A stretch of DNA of 26,658 nt from Nanobdellota archaeon. Its GTDB lineage: Archaea; Nanobdellota; Nanobdellia; Woesearchaeales; GW2011-AR9. The position numbers and the translations under genes are program-made. Each line of letters begins with the position of its first letter. Position 1 is the stretch's first letter. Below the pieces are notes generated by a model. That model had not been told where the DNA came from and did no database searches. It saw only the letters and a program-made list of their open reading frames with translations. The stretch is taken from the NCBI GenBank assembly GCA_030695685.1, contig JAUYPT010000137.1:1-26658 (forward strand), read 5' to 3'. Below, piece by piece: positions 8,070 to 14,939 of the stretch.

Positions 8070-8075
8070 TTTAAT

Positions 8076-8081
8076 CCCTCC
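8076..8081 (-). promoter_or_regulatory. Shine-Dalgarno GGAGGG before the fusion gene
   Basis: On the minus strand, GGAGGG lies immediately after the aminotransferase stop codon (TAATGGAGGG). It is 6 nt upstream of ATC 8069, the in-frame position where dehydrogenase similarity begins. The overlapping ATG at 8083 is in another frame, so this site is the best local clue to where translation starts. Confidence 0.6.
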
Positions 8082-8082
8082 A

Positions 8083-9342
8083 TTACTGTGATTGTAAATG
8101 ACTGTTTCTATCCAGAAACTCTCTTGCTTTTTTCATTCCTTGGTGTATTTTAGGGTGATCATTGACGAGAGGCCCATACGAAATTCGAATTGCATTCTGC
8201 AGTGTCCTGCCGAATCCCCATCCCGGGATAAACAAAACTCCGGTTTCTTTGAGCATCCCTTCCACAAATTGTGCTCCATCCATCCCTACTTTCATGCAAG
8301 TGTAGAGACCTCCTTGAGGAGTAAAGCAAGGTAAACCGAGCTGTTCTGTAATTGCTGTTACTGTTTCTTGCGCTGCTTTTTTGTACTGCTCACGAACCTG
8401 CTGGATATAAGGCTTAAACGTATTTTTTTCAATTGCTTTATGAATATAATTTGTTAAAGCCATTTGGTGTAATGTATCTGGACAGAGAATAGACGATCCT
8501 TGCACTGATTCAAATGATTCAATAATATCTTCGCTTGCCTCGATCCACCCTAATCTTCTGCCCAGGCTTCTGCTCCATTTAGAGTTAGAATGGATAGATA
8601 GAAAATGATCACTTGGGGCTAAAGAGTAATACTGTGGTATTTTTTCGAGAAAAACAATATCTTTGTAGGCAAAATCCATCACTAAGAAACTTCCTATTTC
8701 TTCCACTGCTTTCAATGCTGCCTGGACAAAATCATCAGACAGAACCTGTGATGTTGGATTATCAGGCGATACTAATAAGACTACTTTTGGTTTTTCAGTT
8801 CGAATAAAGTCTGCAAACTGCTTTATTTTTTCATCTGCGTTATATTTCCACGTTGCCACATCGACAACAGGAAAGCGGACGATGGTAACGTGCAGAGCTG
8901 CAATGATTTGAGTTGGAAAATTACAATAGGATGGATCAAGAAGCGCTATTTTGTCGCCGGGATTTAAAAGCACTTTCATCAGATCGAACGTAAGCTGTGT
9001 AGAGCTGGCGCCGATAGCAATTTGTTTTGGTGTTAATCCATTCAGATCATAAATATGCTGTTCATATTTTACCAACGCTTCCTTGCATTCCGGCATCCCT
9101 AATGTTGGTGAATAGCCTCCGGATTTATGAAGTAAATTTTTGTCGTTAAATATTTCTTGATAAGACTCTTGTAGTTCAACTGGTGCAGCATGATTAACCC
9201 AGCCGCCGGCAAAGGAAATCACTTCTGCAGGATCAAGCCCAAGCTGCTTAAAATATTCAGGATTGGCAAAACTCATGATCTGCCGCACTGGTGAAATATT
9301 ACGTTTTAGTGTTATTGCTCTTTCCGATAAAACTGGTTTCAT
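8083..9342 (-). CDS. PLP-dependent class I/II aminotransferase
   Basis: 419 residues, the full length for fold-type I aminotransferases. It has GGYSPTLGMPECKEAL (YxxxxGxxxLR-like), SPDNPTSQVL around Asn195 (the NPxNPTG motif), DFAYKD with Asp223 and Tyr226, and the Schiff-base lysine Lys255 in SNSKWSRSLGRRLGW. NAIRISYG near the C-terminus carries the substrate-carboxylate Arg. Role: reversible transfer of an amino group between an amino acid and a 2-oxoacid. It sits directly upstream of the fusion gene and shares a TAATG junction with it, so it plausibly supplies the 2-oxoacid for the dehydrogenase domain (inference). A GAGGT about 7 nt before the ATG supports the start. Substrate is not readable from sequence. 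Confidence 0.9.
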   Translation of the reverse strand: MKPVLSERAITLKRNISPVRQIMSFANPEYFKQLGLDPAEVISFAGGWVNHAAPVELQESYQEIFNDKNLLHKSGGYSPTLGMPECKEALVKYEQHIYDLNGLTPKQIAIGASSTQLTFDLMKVLLNPGDKIALLDPSYCNFPTQIIAALHVTIVRFPVVDVATWKYNADEKIKQFADFIRTEKPKVVLLVSPDNPTSQVLSDDFVQAALKAVEEIGSFLVMDFAYKDIVFLEKIPQYYSLAPSDHFLSIHSNSKWSRSLGRRLGWIEASEDIIESFESVQGSSILCPDTLHQMALTNYIHKAIEKNTFKPYIQQVREQYKKAAQETVTAITEQLGLPCFTPQGGLYTCMKVGMDGAQFVEGMLKETGVLFIPGWGFGRTLQNAIRISYGPLVNDHPKIHQGMKKAREFLDRNSHLQSQ

Positions 9343-9369
9343 TGTTAGACCTCATTCATTGACAATTAG

Positions 9370-10119
9370 TTAGATAATCATTCCCCCATCAATAACAAGA
9401 ACCTGTCCAGTGACATAACTGGAAAGATCACTTGCTAAAAAAAGAGCTCCTTTAGCAATTTCTTCAGGACTGCCGATCCTTTTTAATACTGTCTGTCCCT
9501 TCAATTTATCAATAAGATCTTCTCTTAATGAGTACAGCATGTCCGTCGATGTTAATCCGGGAGCAAGTGCATTAACGGTAATGCCGACTTCGCCAAGCTC
9601 TTTCGCCGCGGATTTCGTTAATCCGATGATTCCCGCTTTGCTTGCACAATACGGCACCTGACCGGCATTGCCATAGATGCCGACCGATGATGTGACATTA
9701 ATTATTTTGCCTCCATGAGGTTTTATCATCATCATCTTAATTGCTTCCTGAAGACAGTTAAATGTGCCTTTAAGGTTTGTATCCAGAATGTTGTCCCAGT
9801 CTTCTTCTGTCGTGTTTATCACCAGATTATTTTTCAAAATGCCGGCGTTATTGACTAAAACGTCAATCAATCCATAACGCTGTTTAATAAGATTAAACAT
9901 TTTTTTAACGTCGTCTACTTTGCTCACGTCAGCTTTAATGGAAAAAGCATCGCTACCTATTTTTTTGATTTCCTGTACAGTTTGTGCTGCTTCCTGCTCA
10001 TTTTCCTTGTAATTAACAATTATTGTAGCGCCATTTTTGGCAAATTCCAATGCTATCGCTTTTCCAATGCCTCTGCTGGCACCGGTTATGAGTGTTATTT
10101 TCCCCTGCATCATTGTCAT
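9370..10119 (-). CDS. 3-oxoacyl-ACP reductase-like SDR (FabG type)
   Basis: 249 residues, a classical short-chain dehydrogenase. It shows GASRGIG (13-19) for NADPH, DVSKVDD around Asp64, NNAG (90-93), Ser144/145 in NVTSSVG, and Tyr157 and Lys161 in YCASK, then LAPGLTSTDM and the C-terminal SSYVTGQVLVIDGGMI of FabG proteins. Role: NADPH-dependent reduction of a 3-oxoacyl group, usually on ACP. Since this cluster has ACPs and AcpS, an ACP-bound substrate is plausible, but no ketosynthase or malonyltransferase is seen here, so it is not a complete fatty acid pathway. Start could be ATG 10119, 10113 or 10110. A TATA-like ATAAAAAG about 28 nt upstream of 10119 hints at an internal promoter. Confidence 0.9.
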   Translation of the reverse strand: MTMMQGKITLITGASRGIGKAIALEFAKNGATIIVNYKENEQEAAQTVQEIKKIGSDAFSIKADVSKVDDVKKMFNLIKQRYGLIDVLVNNAGILKNNLVINTTEEDWDNILDTNLKGTFNCLQEAIKMMMIKPHGGKIINVTSSVGIYGNAGQVPYCASKAGIIGLTKSAAKELGEVGITVNALAPGLTSTDMLYSLREDLIDKLKGQTVLKRIGSPEEIAKGALFLASDLSSYVTGQVLVIDGGMII

Positions 10120-10207
10120 TGAATGTATCTTTTATAATAACTCTTTTTATGCTTAAAATATGTTTAATTAAGGTATAAATACATTATTAAACTAAAGCAT
10201 TTAATAT

Positions 10208-11128
10208 CTACAGTTTAGGTGTTAAAATACAGGCATAATTAATCGGTGTTTTTTCTTCTTCCGGTGATTTTCCGGAAAAAACAGTAAGTACTAGTTCTTT
10301 TTCAATCTTAAAATATCGTTGCAGCATTGTTCTTACTTCCTGTGCCGATTTGAAGAGATAAATATGGTCGATTGCTGCCGCCCAGATTGCTGTTGTAAGG
10401 AATAACCTGCCATTTGGATGAAGCATACTTTTCAATTTGCGAAGAAGCTGTTCGGGATCTTCGAGATGCTCTAACAATTCACCGCAGATGATGGCATCAT
10501 ATTTATTTTCACTGGAGAGGTCAAAAATATTTTTTTGGATAAGAGTAATGGTGTTGTTTGGTATCTTTAATTGTAGTATCTTTTTGGCAAAAGCGACAGA
10601 ACTGGGACTGATATCATACGCCTCTGCAGTCCATTTCGTGTTTCGGATAGTGAATTCTGAGATGAAAATGCCGGAGCCGACGGGGACTTCCATCACGTTT
10701 CCTGTTTCTGTTGCTTGTCGGCAGAACTCCTGGACGAAATAATTTAGGATTGTATGATGGTTGATCCAGAGCGCTTGGGAAAGCAGCAAGCCGTTAAGGT
10801 AGCGTTTTTCCATAACCTCTTTATTTTGATAGACGTTATCATGAGCTTCCTTGTACGATGAAAAGAGGTACGATCCTGTTTTTTCCAGTTCCAGCTGCAG
10901 CTTCAGAAATTCAACAGAATAGTCTATAAAATCTGTAATTGCTTGATCATATAATTTCATATCCTTGTAGCATAAATGATACATTAAAGAACAGATATGC
11001 TCTGCTAATGCTTGATTATACGAAGGTTCTTTTAATTTTTCAGGAATATTTTTAGTCGCAAAATGCTCGCGGAGCCTGTTTACTGTATGATTCCATAATT
11101 CTGCAGTTGAGATTTCAGCCGAAGTCAT
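10208..11128 (-). CDS. SAM-dependent class I methyltransferase with N-terminal extension
   Basis: 306 residues. The first ~140 are helical and unrecognised; the rest is a class I methyltransferase fold. The SAM loop is MEVPVGSGIF (146-154, a variant of ExGxGxG), followed by AYDISPSSV (acidic residue for the ribose), YDAIICGELLEHLEDPEQLL (motif IV region) and LHPNGRLFLTTAI. The first four bases overlap the stop of the SGNH gene upstream (ATGA), so the two are translationally coupled. It may methylate the acyl group or the surface acceptor (inference). It is separated from FabG by 88 bp of AT-rich sequence holding a possible internal promoter. Confidence 0.85.
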   Translation of the reverse strand: MTSAEISTAELWNHTVNRLREHFATKNIPEKLKEPSYNQALAEHICSLMYHLCYKDMKLYDQAITDFIDYSVEFLKLQLELEKTGSYLFSSYKEAHDNVYQNKEVMEKRYLNGLLLSQALWINHHTILNYFVQEFCRQATETGNVMEVPVGSGIFISEFTIRNTKWTAEAYDISPSSVAFAKKILQLKIPNNTITLIQKNIFDLSSENKYDAIICGELLEHLEDPEQLLRKLKSMLHPNGRLFLTTAIWAAAIDHIYLFKSAQEVRTMLQRYFKIEKELVLTVFSGKSPEEEKTPINYACILTPKL

Positions 11129-12240
11129 GAGTTCTGCTCCTTATTGTCAACAATGTTGTTATCTCTCAGAAATTCTGCTAACAGCGCTGCATAAATGGCA
11201 TTTCCATTTTCATTGAAATGACCATCATATTTCCACTGTAAATTTTTACTGTCAGGATGCATTTTTAATGCTTCAGTAGGGTCAAAGAAAGGAATACTTA
11301 ATTTTTCTGCCACTGCTTTGTAAAATTGCGGTGGAACTGATATGTCAAATGTTGTAGGGTCAAGATTATATTCTTGTATAATTTTGTCCAACTGGTCTTG
11401 GTTAAGATGATGCGGGGCAGGTATGAAAATGAAGACTACCGGTACATTATTATCATCTGCAATTTCTTTTATTTCTTGAATATTCTTAAATACTGCTTTT
11501 TTACTGATGGTAACTGCTTCCGTATTTTTATTGCTCAATAAGTCAATATCAAAAGCATTGGAATTCTGGGCATGGCGGTTGAGGCCAAAGAAATTGATCA
11601 TGGAAAATCCTAATGGAGTTGTTTTAATTCTCCAATAAAGAAAACTAAGCAGTTTTGATTGTTCGTATGCTTTAAGGTACAGCGATTTTTTTCCCGGTTG
11701 AACACTTTTTTTTTCAAAGAGGTAGCTGGCATAAAAACTGCCTTGGGAGGCATCAATAATGAGTAGATCAGGATCGTACTGTAATCCATATTCCTGAAGA
11801 ATAAATTTTATTTCGCCAAAGCCGCTGCCGCCAAGCCCTAGATTAATTGTTTCTGCATTGAGCTTTTCTCCAAGCACGCTGAGGTAGGTTTTATCAACAT
11901 TAACGGTATTCCCAAACATTGCTGAAGAGCCAATGCCTACAACCCTGTACACTCCTTTTTTTTTCTCAAAATCATGAACATCACGGAAACCGTTGTCATT
12001 CGTGCTTATTTGGTAATTATATTCGGATGTTGATTTGGTGAGATTCTGCAAATGAGGGTAGACATTTTTTTTTAATTCTGGAACAAAACGGGCATTTTCC
12101 TGCGGCCACCCCGGCGCGCCAGTTTGAAGATTAAATGTTCGTATTAGTGCTTCACCTGCGAGAAGACACAAAATAATGACCACAATGAATAAGACAGCAT
12201 TAATTGCTCCGTTTGTAACTTTCATCTTTAATAAGCTCAT
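11125..12240 (-). CDS. Membrane-anchored SGNH-fold protein
   Basis: 371 residues from ATG 12240. A single N-terminal membrane helix (AVLFIVVIILCLLAGEALI) is followed by an SGNH/GDSL domain outside the membrane. The nucleophile block reads RVVGIGSSAMFGNTV (GDS changed to GSS), block II is INLGLGGSGFGE, and block V is YDGHFNENGNAIYAALL with the Asp-His pair. The lead-in STNDNGFRD is common in glycan-modifying SGNH proteins. The ORF can be extended to a GTG at 12291, but a TATA box (12262-12275) lies inside that extension and 22-35 nt from ATG 12240, so 12240 is chosen. Role: likely acyl transfer or hydrolysis on an external glycan, as with DltD or AlgJ/AlgX (inference). Confidence 0.82.
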   Translation of the reverse strand: MSLLKMKVTNGAINAVLFIVVIILCLLAGEALIRTFNLQTGAPGWPQENARFVPELKKNVYPHLQNLTKSTSEYNYQISTNDNGFRDVHDFEKKKGVYRVVGIGSSAMFGNTVNVDKTYLSVLGEKLNAETINLGLGGSGFGEIKFILQEYGLQYDPDLLIIDASQGSFYASYLFEKKSVQPGKKSLYLKAYEQSKLLSFLYWRIKTTPLGFSMINFFGLNRHAQNSNAFDIDLLSNKNTEAVTISKKAVFKNIQEIKEIADDNNVPVVFIFIPAPHHLNQDQLDKIIQEYNLDPTTFDISVPPQFYKAVAEKLSIPFFDPTEALKMHPDSKNLQWKYDGHFNENGNAIYAALLAEFLRDNNIVDNKEQNS

Positions 12241-12261
12241 TTGAAATTTTTTTGCTGTTTT

Positions 12262-12275
12262 GACTATATAAATTT
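12262..12275 (-). promoter_or_regulatory. TATA box for the minus-strand operon
   Basis: The minus strand reads AATTTATATAGTCA, centred about 28 nt from ATG 12240. It would drive the SGNH, methyltransferase, FabG, aminotransferase, fusion and VOC genes as one unit of about 7.4 kb. Confidence 0.6.
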
Positions 12276-12303
12276 TAGGGATTTTAATCACAGAGGAATA
12301 AAC

Positions 12304-12319
12304 AGATATTTCAATATCT
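12304..12319. promoter_or_regulatory. Inverted repeat between divergent promoters, possible operator
   Basis: AGATATT-tc-AATATCT is a perfect 7-bp inverted repeat with a 2-nt spacer. It lies between the TATA boxes of the two divergent SGNH genes. A dimeric regulator could bind here, but such AT-rich palindromes also occur by chance. Confidence 0.3.
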
Positions 12320-12358
12320 AGCTTAATATAACTATTTTTACTACTTTAAGATACGGAA

Positions 12359-12370
12359 AATATTTAAATG
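12359..12370 (+). promoter_or_regulatory. TATA box for the SGNH-MBOAT genes
   Basis: AATATTTAAATG is centred about 26 nt upstream of ATG 12391, predicting a leaderless mRNA for the SGNH-MBOAT pair. Confidence 0.65.
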
Positions 12371-12390
12371 CTCTCTAGGTAGGCCTTTTT

Positions 12391-13362
12391 ATGAAGCAAT
12401 CGTATTTTATTCTTCCTTGTATTGCCTTAGTCGTAAGCACAGTCTTGTATTTGGTTTTTATTAATTCTTTTGATAATTTTGGACCGCATGGAACCCGCTT
12501 TAACAATATTTTAGAAAAATATAACGATCTTCCTGCAGGAAGCATCCTTTTTATTGGAGACAGTCAAATTCAGGAAGGGATTGACTGTACTCTTATTGAA
12601 AAGGAAAGCATTGAAACCTGTTTTAATTTTGGGCTGGCTGGATTAGTGCCGATGCAAATGGCTTTACAGAAAGATTTAGTTATTGCCACAAAACCAAAAT
12701 TTGTAGTTATCGGTGTTTCCGCCGCTTTTTTTGATGAATCAATCAATAAAAATGAGGATTTATTTCTTCTGCTTAATGACCATGGTGTTGCTGCAGATTC
12801 ATTCTTGCAGGAGCGGCTTACTGATCAGGAGAAAAAGTTATTATCAATGAATTACTTTGAGAAAGCACTGTATAAGCGAAAATTTATTCTTCCTTTATAT
12901 GTAGGAATTTTTGATTCTCTTATTAGTCCTTCCGAACAGCATCCTAACGTCGTTACCAATTTTAAAAATCCCCGTTTTTTTATTCATCAGCAGCAGCGGG
13001 AAGAATTAACTGCAAAATTGCAAGACCCAGCTGTTAGGCATATTTTTGAGATTGAAAAAAGTGCCCGGCGGCAGCGTGATGCCTTCCACTATTTTGTTCG
13101 AGAATTGAAGCAGGCAGGAATTGAAGTTGTCGTTTTGAATATGCCCTATCACCCTTTGGTTCTGGAGCAGCTTTCGCCGGCATCGCAGCAGGCTTTTAAT
13201 AATTATTTACTGGAATTGTCGCAGGCACTTAATTTTGAATTAATTGATTTACAACATCAATTTTCTGCAGCTGATTTTAATGATTTGACTCATCTCAATG
13301 CTGCTGGATCGGAAAAATTATCATTTTCTTTCGTAAAAGGTGATGATCGTGTTATTCAATAG
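12391..13362 (+). CDS. DltD/AlgJ-like membrane-anchored SGNH protein
   Basis: 323 residues with a signal-anchor helix (residues 5-24) and an extracytoplasmic SGNH domain. Block I is ILFIGDSQIQEG with Ser58, block II-like is FNFGLAG, and block V is NDLTHLNAAGSEKL with Asp298 and His301, so the catalytic Ser, Asp and His are all present. The gene overlaps the MBOAT gene by 20 bp and both follow one promoter. MBOAT-SGNH pairs are the export half of Dlt and AlgI/J/X-type O-acylation systems, where the MBOAT moves the acyl group across the membrane and the SGNH protein delivers it. Same role is inferred here. It differs from the other SGNH protein in keeping a full GDS motif. Confidence 0.85.
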   Translation: MKQSYFILPCIALVVSTVLYLVFINSFDNFGPHGTRFNNILEKYNDLPAGSILFIGDSQIQEGIDCTLIEKESIETCFNFGLAGLVPMQMALQKDLVIATKPKFVVIGVSAAFFDESINKNEDLFLLLNDHGVAADSFLQERLTDQEKKLLSMNYFEKALYKRKFILPLYVGIFDSLISPSEQHPNVVTNFKNPRFFIHQQQREELTAKLQDPAVRHIFEIEKSARRQRDAFHYFVRELKQAGIEVVVLNMPYHPLVLEQLSPASQQAFNNYLLELSQALNFELIDLQHQFSAADFNDLTHLNAAGSEKLSFSFVKGDDRVIQ

Positions 13363-14800
13363 TTTTGAGTTCTTATATTTTGGAATATTTGTTCTCCTCG
13401 CTCTTCTGATCATTCAAAGCAAAAAATATCAATATTTATTTTTACTTATTGCGAGTTATTATTTTTATTATGTCTCTGGCGGTTCTTTTTTTCTTCTCCT
13501 TTTTTTTACGTCTGCACTGGATTTTTACCTCGCGAAGTTTATCTTTACCGCTTCCAGTGACCGTATGCGGAAATGGTATATTGTTATAAGCCTTATCAGC
13601 AACTTGGGAGTGTTAGCTTTCTTTAAGTACACTGATTTTGCCATCAATACATTTAATGTGATTGCTTCTTGGTTTGGGTATCAACCGCAAATTCCGTTTT
13701 TGAATGTGATTTTACCGATTGGCATTTCCTTTTTTACATTTCAATCGATGAGTTATACTTTAGATGTTTATTATAAAAAATTAGAGCCGACAGACTCTTT
13801 GTTTCGCTTTCTGCTGTACGTTTCATTTTTCCCGCAGTTGGTTGCCGGCCCAATCATACGTGCTGCAGATTTTCTTCCTCAAATGAATAAAAAGATAGTC
13901 TTTTTAGAGGATAATTTTAAGAGCGGACTAACATTAGTGATGTGGGGGTTAGTAAAAAAAGTTGTTATTGCTGATAATATTGCTGTTTTTGTCAATGCTT
14001 TTTTTACGGATCCAACGCAATTTGCCGGCAGTCTTGCAGTCATTCTAGGCGCTATCGCTTTTACAATCCAGATTTATTGCGATTTTTCGGCGTACTCCGA
14101 CATTGCCATTGGTGTCGCACGAATGATAGGATTTACGTTCATGCTTAATTTCGATAAGCCTTTCTTCTCGAAATCGATTGCAGAGTTCTGGAAACGATGG
14201 CACATTTCTCTTTCGACGTGGTTTCGGGATTATTTGTTCACACCATTAATGGGGCGGAAATTTACGATGACGAGAGTGTACTGCAGCGTTTTTATTGTCT
14301 TTTTAGTCAGCGGCCTGTGGCACGGCGCCGGCTGGAATTTTGTTTCCTGGGGTTTTCTGCATGGATTTTTCCTGATTGTTTCCATGAGCACTGAAAAATG
14401 GCGTTACAAATTTAATACATTTATTGGATTAACGAAGTTACCCAAGTTTCACGGCCTGTTGAAAACAATGATCACTTTGTATCTGGTTGTCTTTTCATTA
14501 TTGCTGTTTCGGCTGTATAATGCAGATTTTATCATTTATGCTGCACGAAAATTTATTTTCATTGATTTCTCACAATTTCTTGTGCAGGCTCAGGCATTGT
14601 GGAGCCAGTTTCAAGTACCACTTCTGTTTATAATCGTATTTATCATCGTCCATATTTATACTTATTTTAAGAAAGGATTTTTAGATCAGATTGTCCAGAA
14701 AGGCTCATTTGAATGGACAATGTATTTGATCTCGATGATTTTAATTATGTATCTTTTTAGCCCGACAGAATCGATTCAATTCATTTATTTCCAGTTTTAG
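13343..14800 (+). CDS. MBOAT family O-acyltransferase (AlgI/DltB-like)
   Basis: About 485 residues and multi-spanning. Family hallmarks are LPIGISFFTFQSMSYTLDVY, FFPQLVAGPIIR, the FWKRWHISLSTWFRDYLF segment and SGLWHGAGWNFVSWGFLHG, with the invariant catalytic His near residue 327. MBOATs of this branch transfer an acyl group from a carrier thioester through the membrane to an external polymer. The ORF opens with GTG 13340, ATG 13343 or GTG 13349; AAAGG just upstream and the usual short N-terminus make 13343 reasonable. The upstream SGNH partner overlaps it. With ACP, AcpS and an adenylating enzyme in the same cluster, the acyl donor is probably an acyl-ACP (inference). Confidence 0.93.
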   Translation: MIVLFNSFEFLYFGIFVLLALLIIQSKKYQYLFLLIASYYFYYVSGGSFFLLLFFTSALDFYLAKFIFTASSDRMRKWYIVISLISNLGVLAFFKYTDFAINTFNVIASWFGYQPQIPFLNVILPIGISFFTFQSMSYTLDVYYKKLEPTDSLFRFLLYVSFFPQLVAGPIIRAADFLPQMNKKIVFLEDNFKSGLTLVMWGLVKKVVIADNIAVFVNAFFTDPTQFAGSLAVILGAIAFTIQIYCDFSAYSDIAIGVARMIGFTFMLNFDKPFFSKSIAEFWKRWHISLSTWFRDYLFTPLMGRKFTMTRVYCSVFIVFLVSGLWHGAGWNFVSWGFLHGFFLIVSMSTEKWRYKFNTFIGLTKLPKFHGLLKTMITLYLVVFSLLLFRLYNADFIIYAARKFIFIDFSQFLVQAQALWSQFQVPLLFIIVFIIVHIYTYFKKGFLDQIVQKGSFEWTMYLISMILIMYLFSPTESIQFIYFQF

Positions 14801-14885
14801 TGAGCGACAAAATAACTTATTAATCCAGTCGCTCACTATATAGTAAACGACCAATTCTTCATAAGTTATTTATGTCGTTTACTAT
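14799..14885. repeat. Nested double hairpin with complementary loops
   Basis: Six arms in the order A, B, A', C, B', C'. A (14799-14808, AGTGAGCGAC) pairs with A' (14828-14837). C (14840-14851, ATAGTAAACGAC) pairs with C' (14874-14885). Loop arm B (14810-14820, AAATAACTTAT) is an exact 11-bp complement of loop arm B' (14861-14871). The second hairpin is a diverged inverted copy of the first: stem AGTGAGCGAC became AGTAAACGAC, with matching changes on the other side (GTCGCTCACT to GTCGTTTACT), so the pairing was kept. As plus-strand RNA, A can also pair with C' using two G-U pairs, giving an alternative long hairpin. It begins inside the MBOAT stop codon and ends 16 bp before the next promoter. 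Confidence 0.85.
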
Positions 14886-14900
14886 TTTAACGGTTCATAA

Positions 14901-14910
14901 TCTTTATAAG
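14901..14910 (+). promoter_or_regulatory. TATA box for the cytidylyltransferase-kinase gene
   Basis: TCTTTATAAG is centred 20 nt before ATG 14925 and 35 nt before ATG 14940. Transcription would start near 14931, just past the first ATG, favouring 14940 with a short leader that carries AGAGG. Confidence 0.5.
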
Positions 14911-14939
14911 GCATTTCTCACCTGATGAAAAAGAGGTCA

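Noticed and set aside
7901..8083. A 60-codon minus-strand ORF starting at ATG 8083, overlapping the aminotransferase stop.
   Set aside because: It lies out of frame over the dehydrogenase N-terminal coding sequence and shows no recognisable domain. It is better read as the frame-shifted start of the fusion gene.
9370..10119. A complete type II fatty-acid synthesis pathway.
   Set aside because: FabG, ACP and AcpS are present, but no ketosynthase, malonyl transacylase, dehydratase or enoyl reductase is seen in the window.
14799..14885. A bacterial-type intrinsic terminator.
   Set aside because: There is no GC-rich stem with a U-run at its 3' side, the stems are long with large loops, and the rest of the window indicates archaeal transcription.
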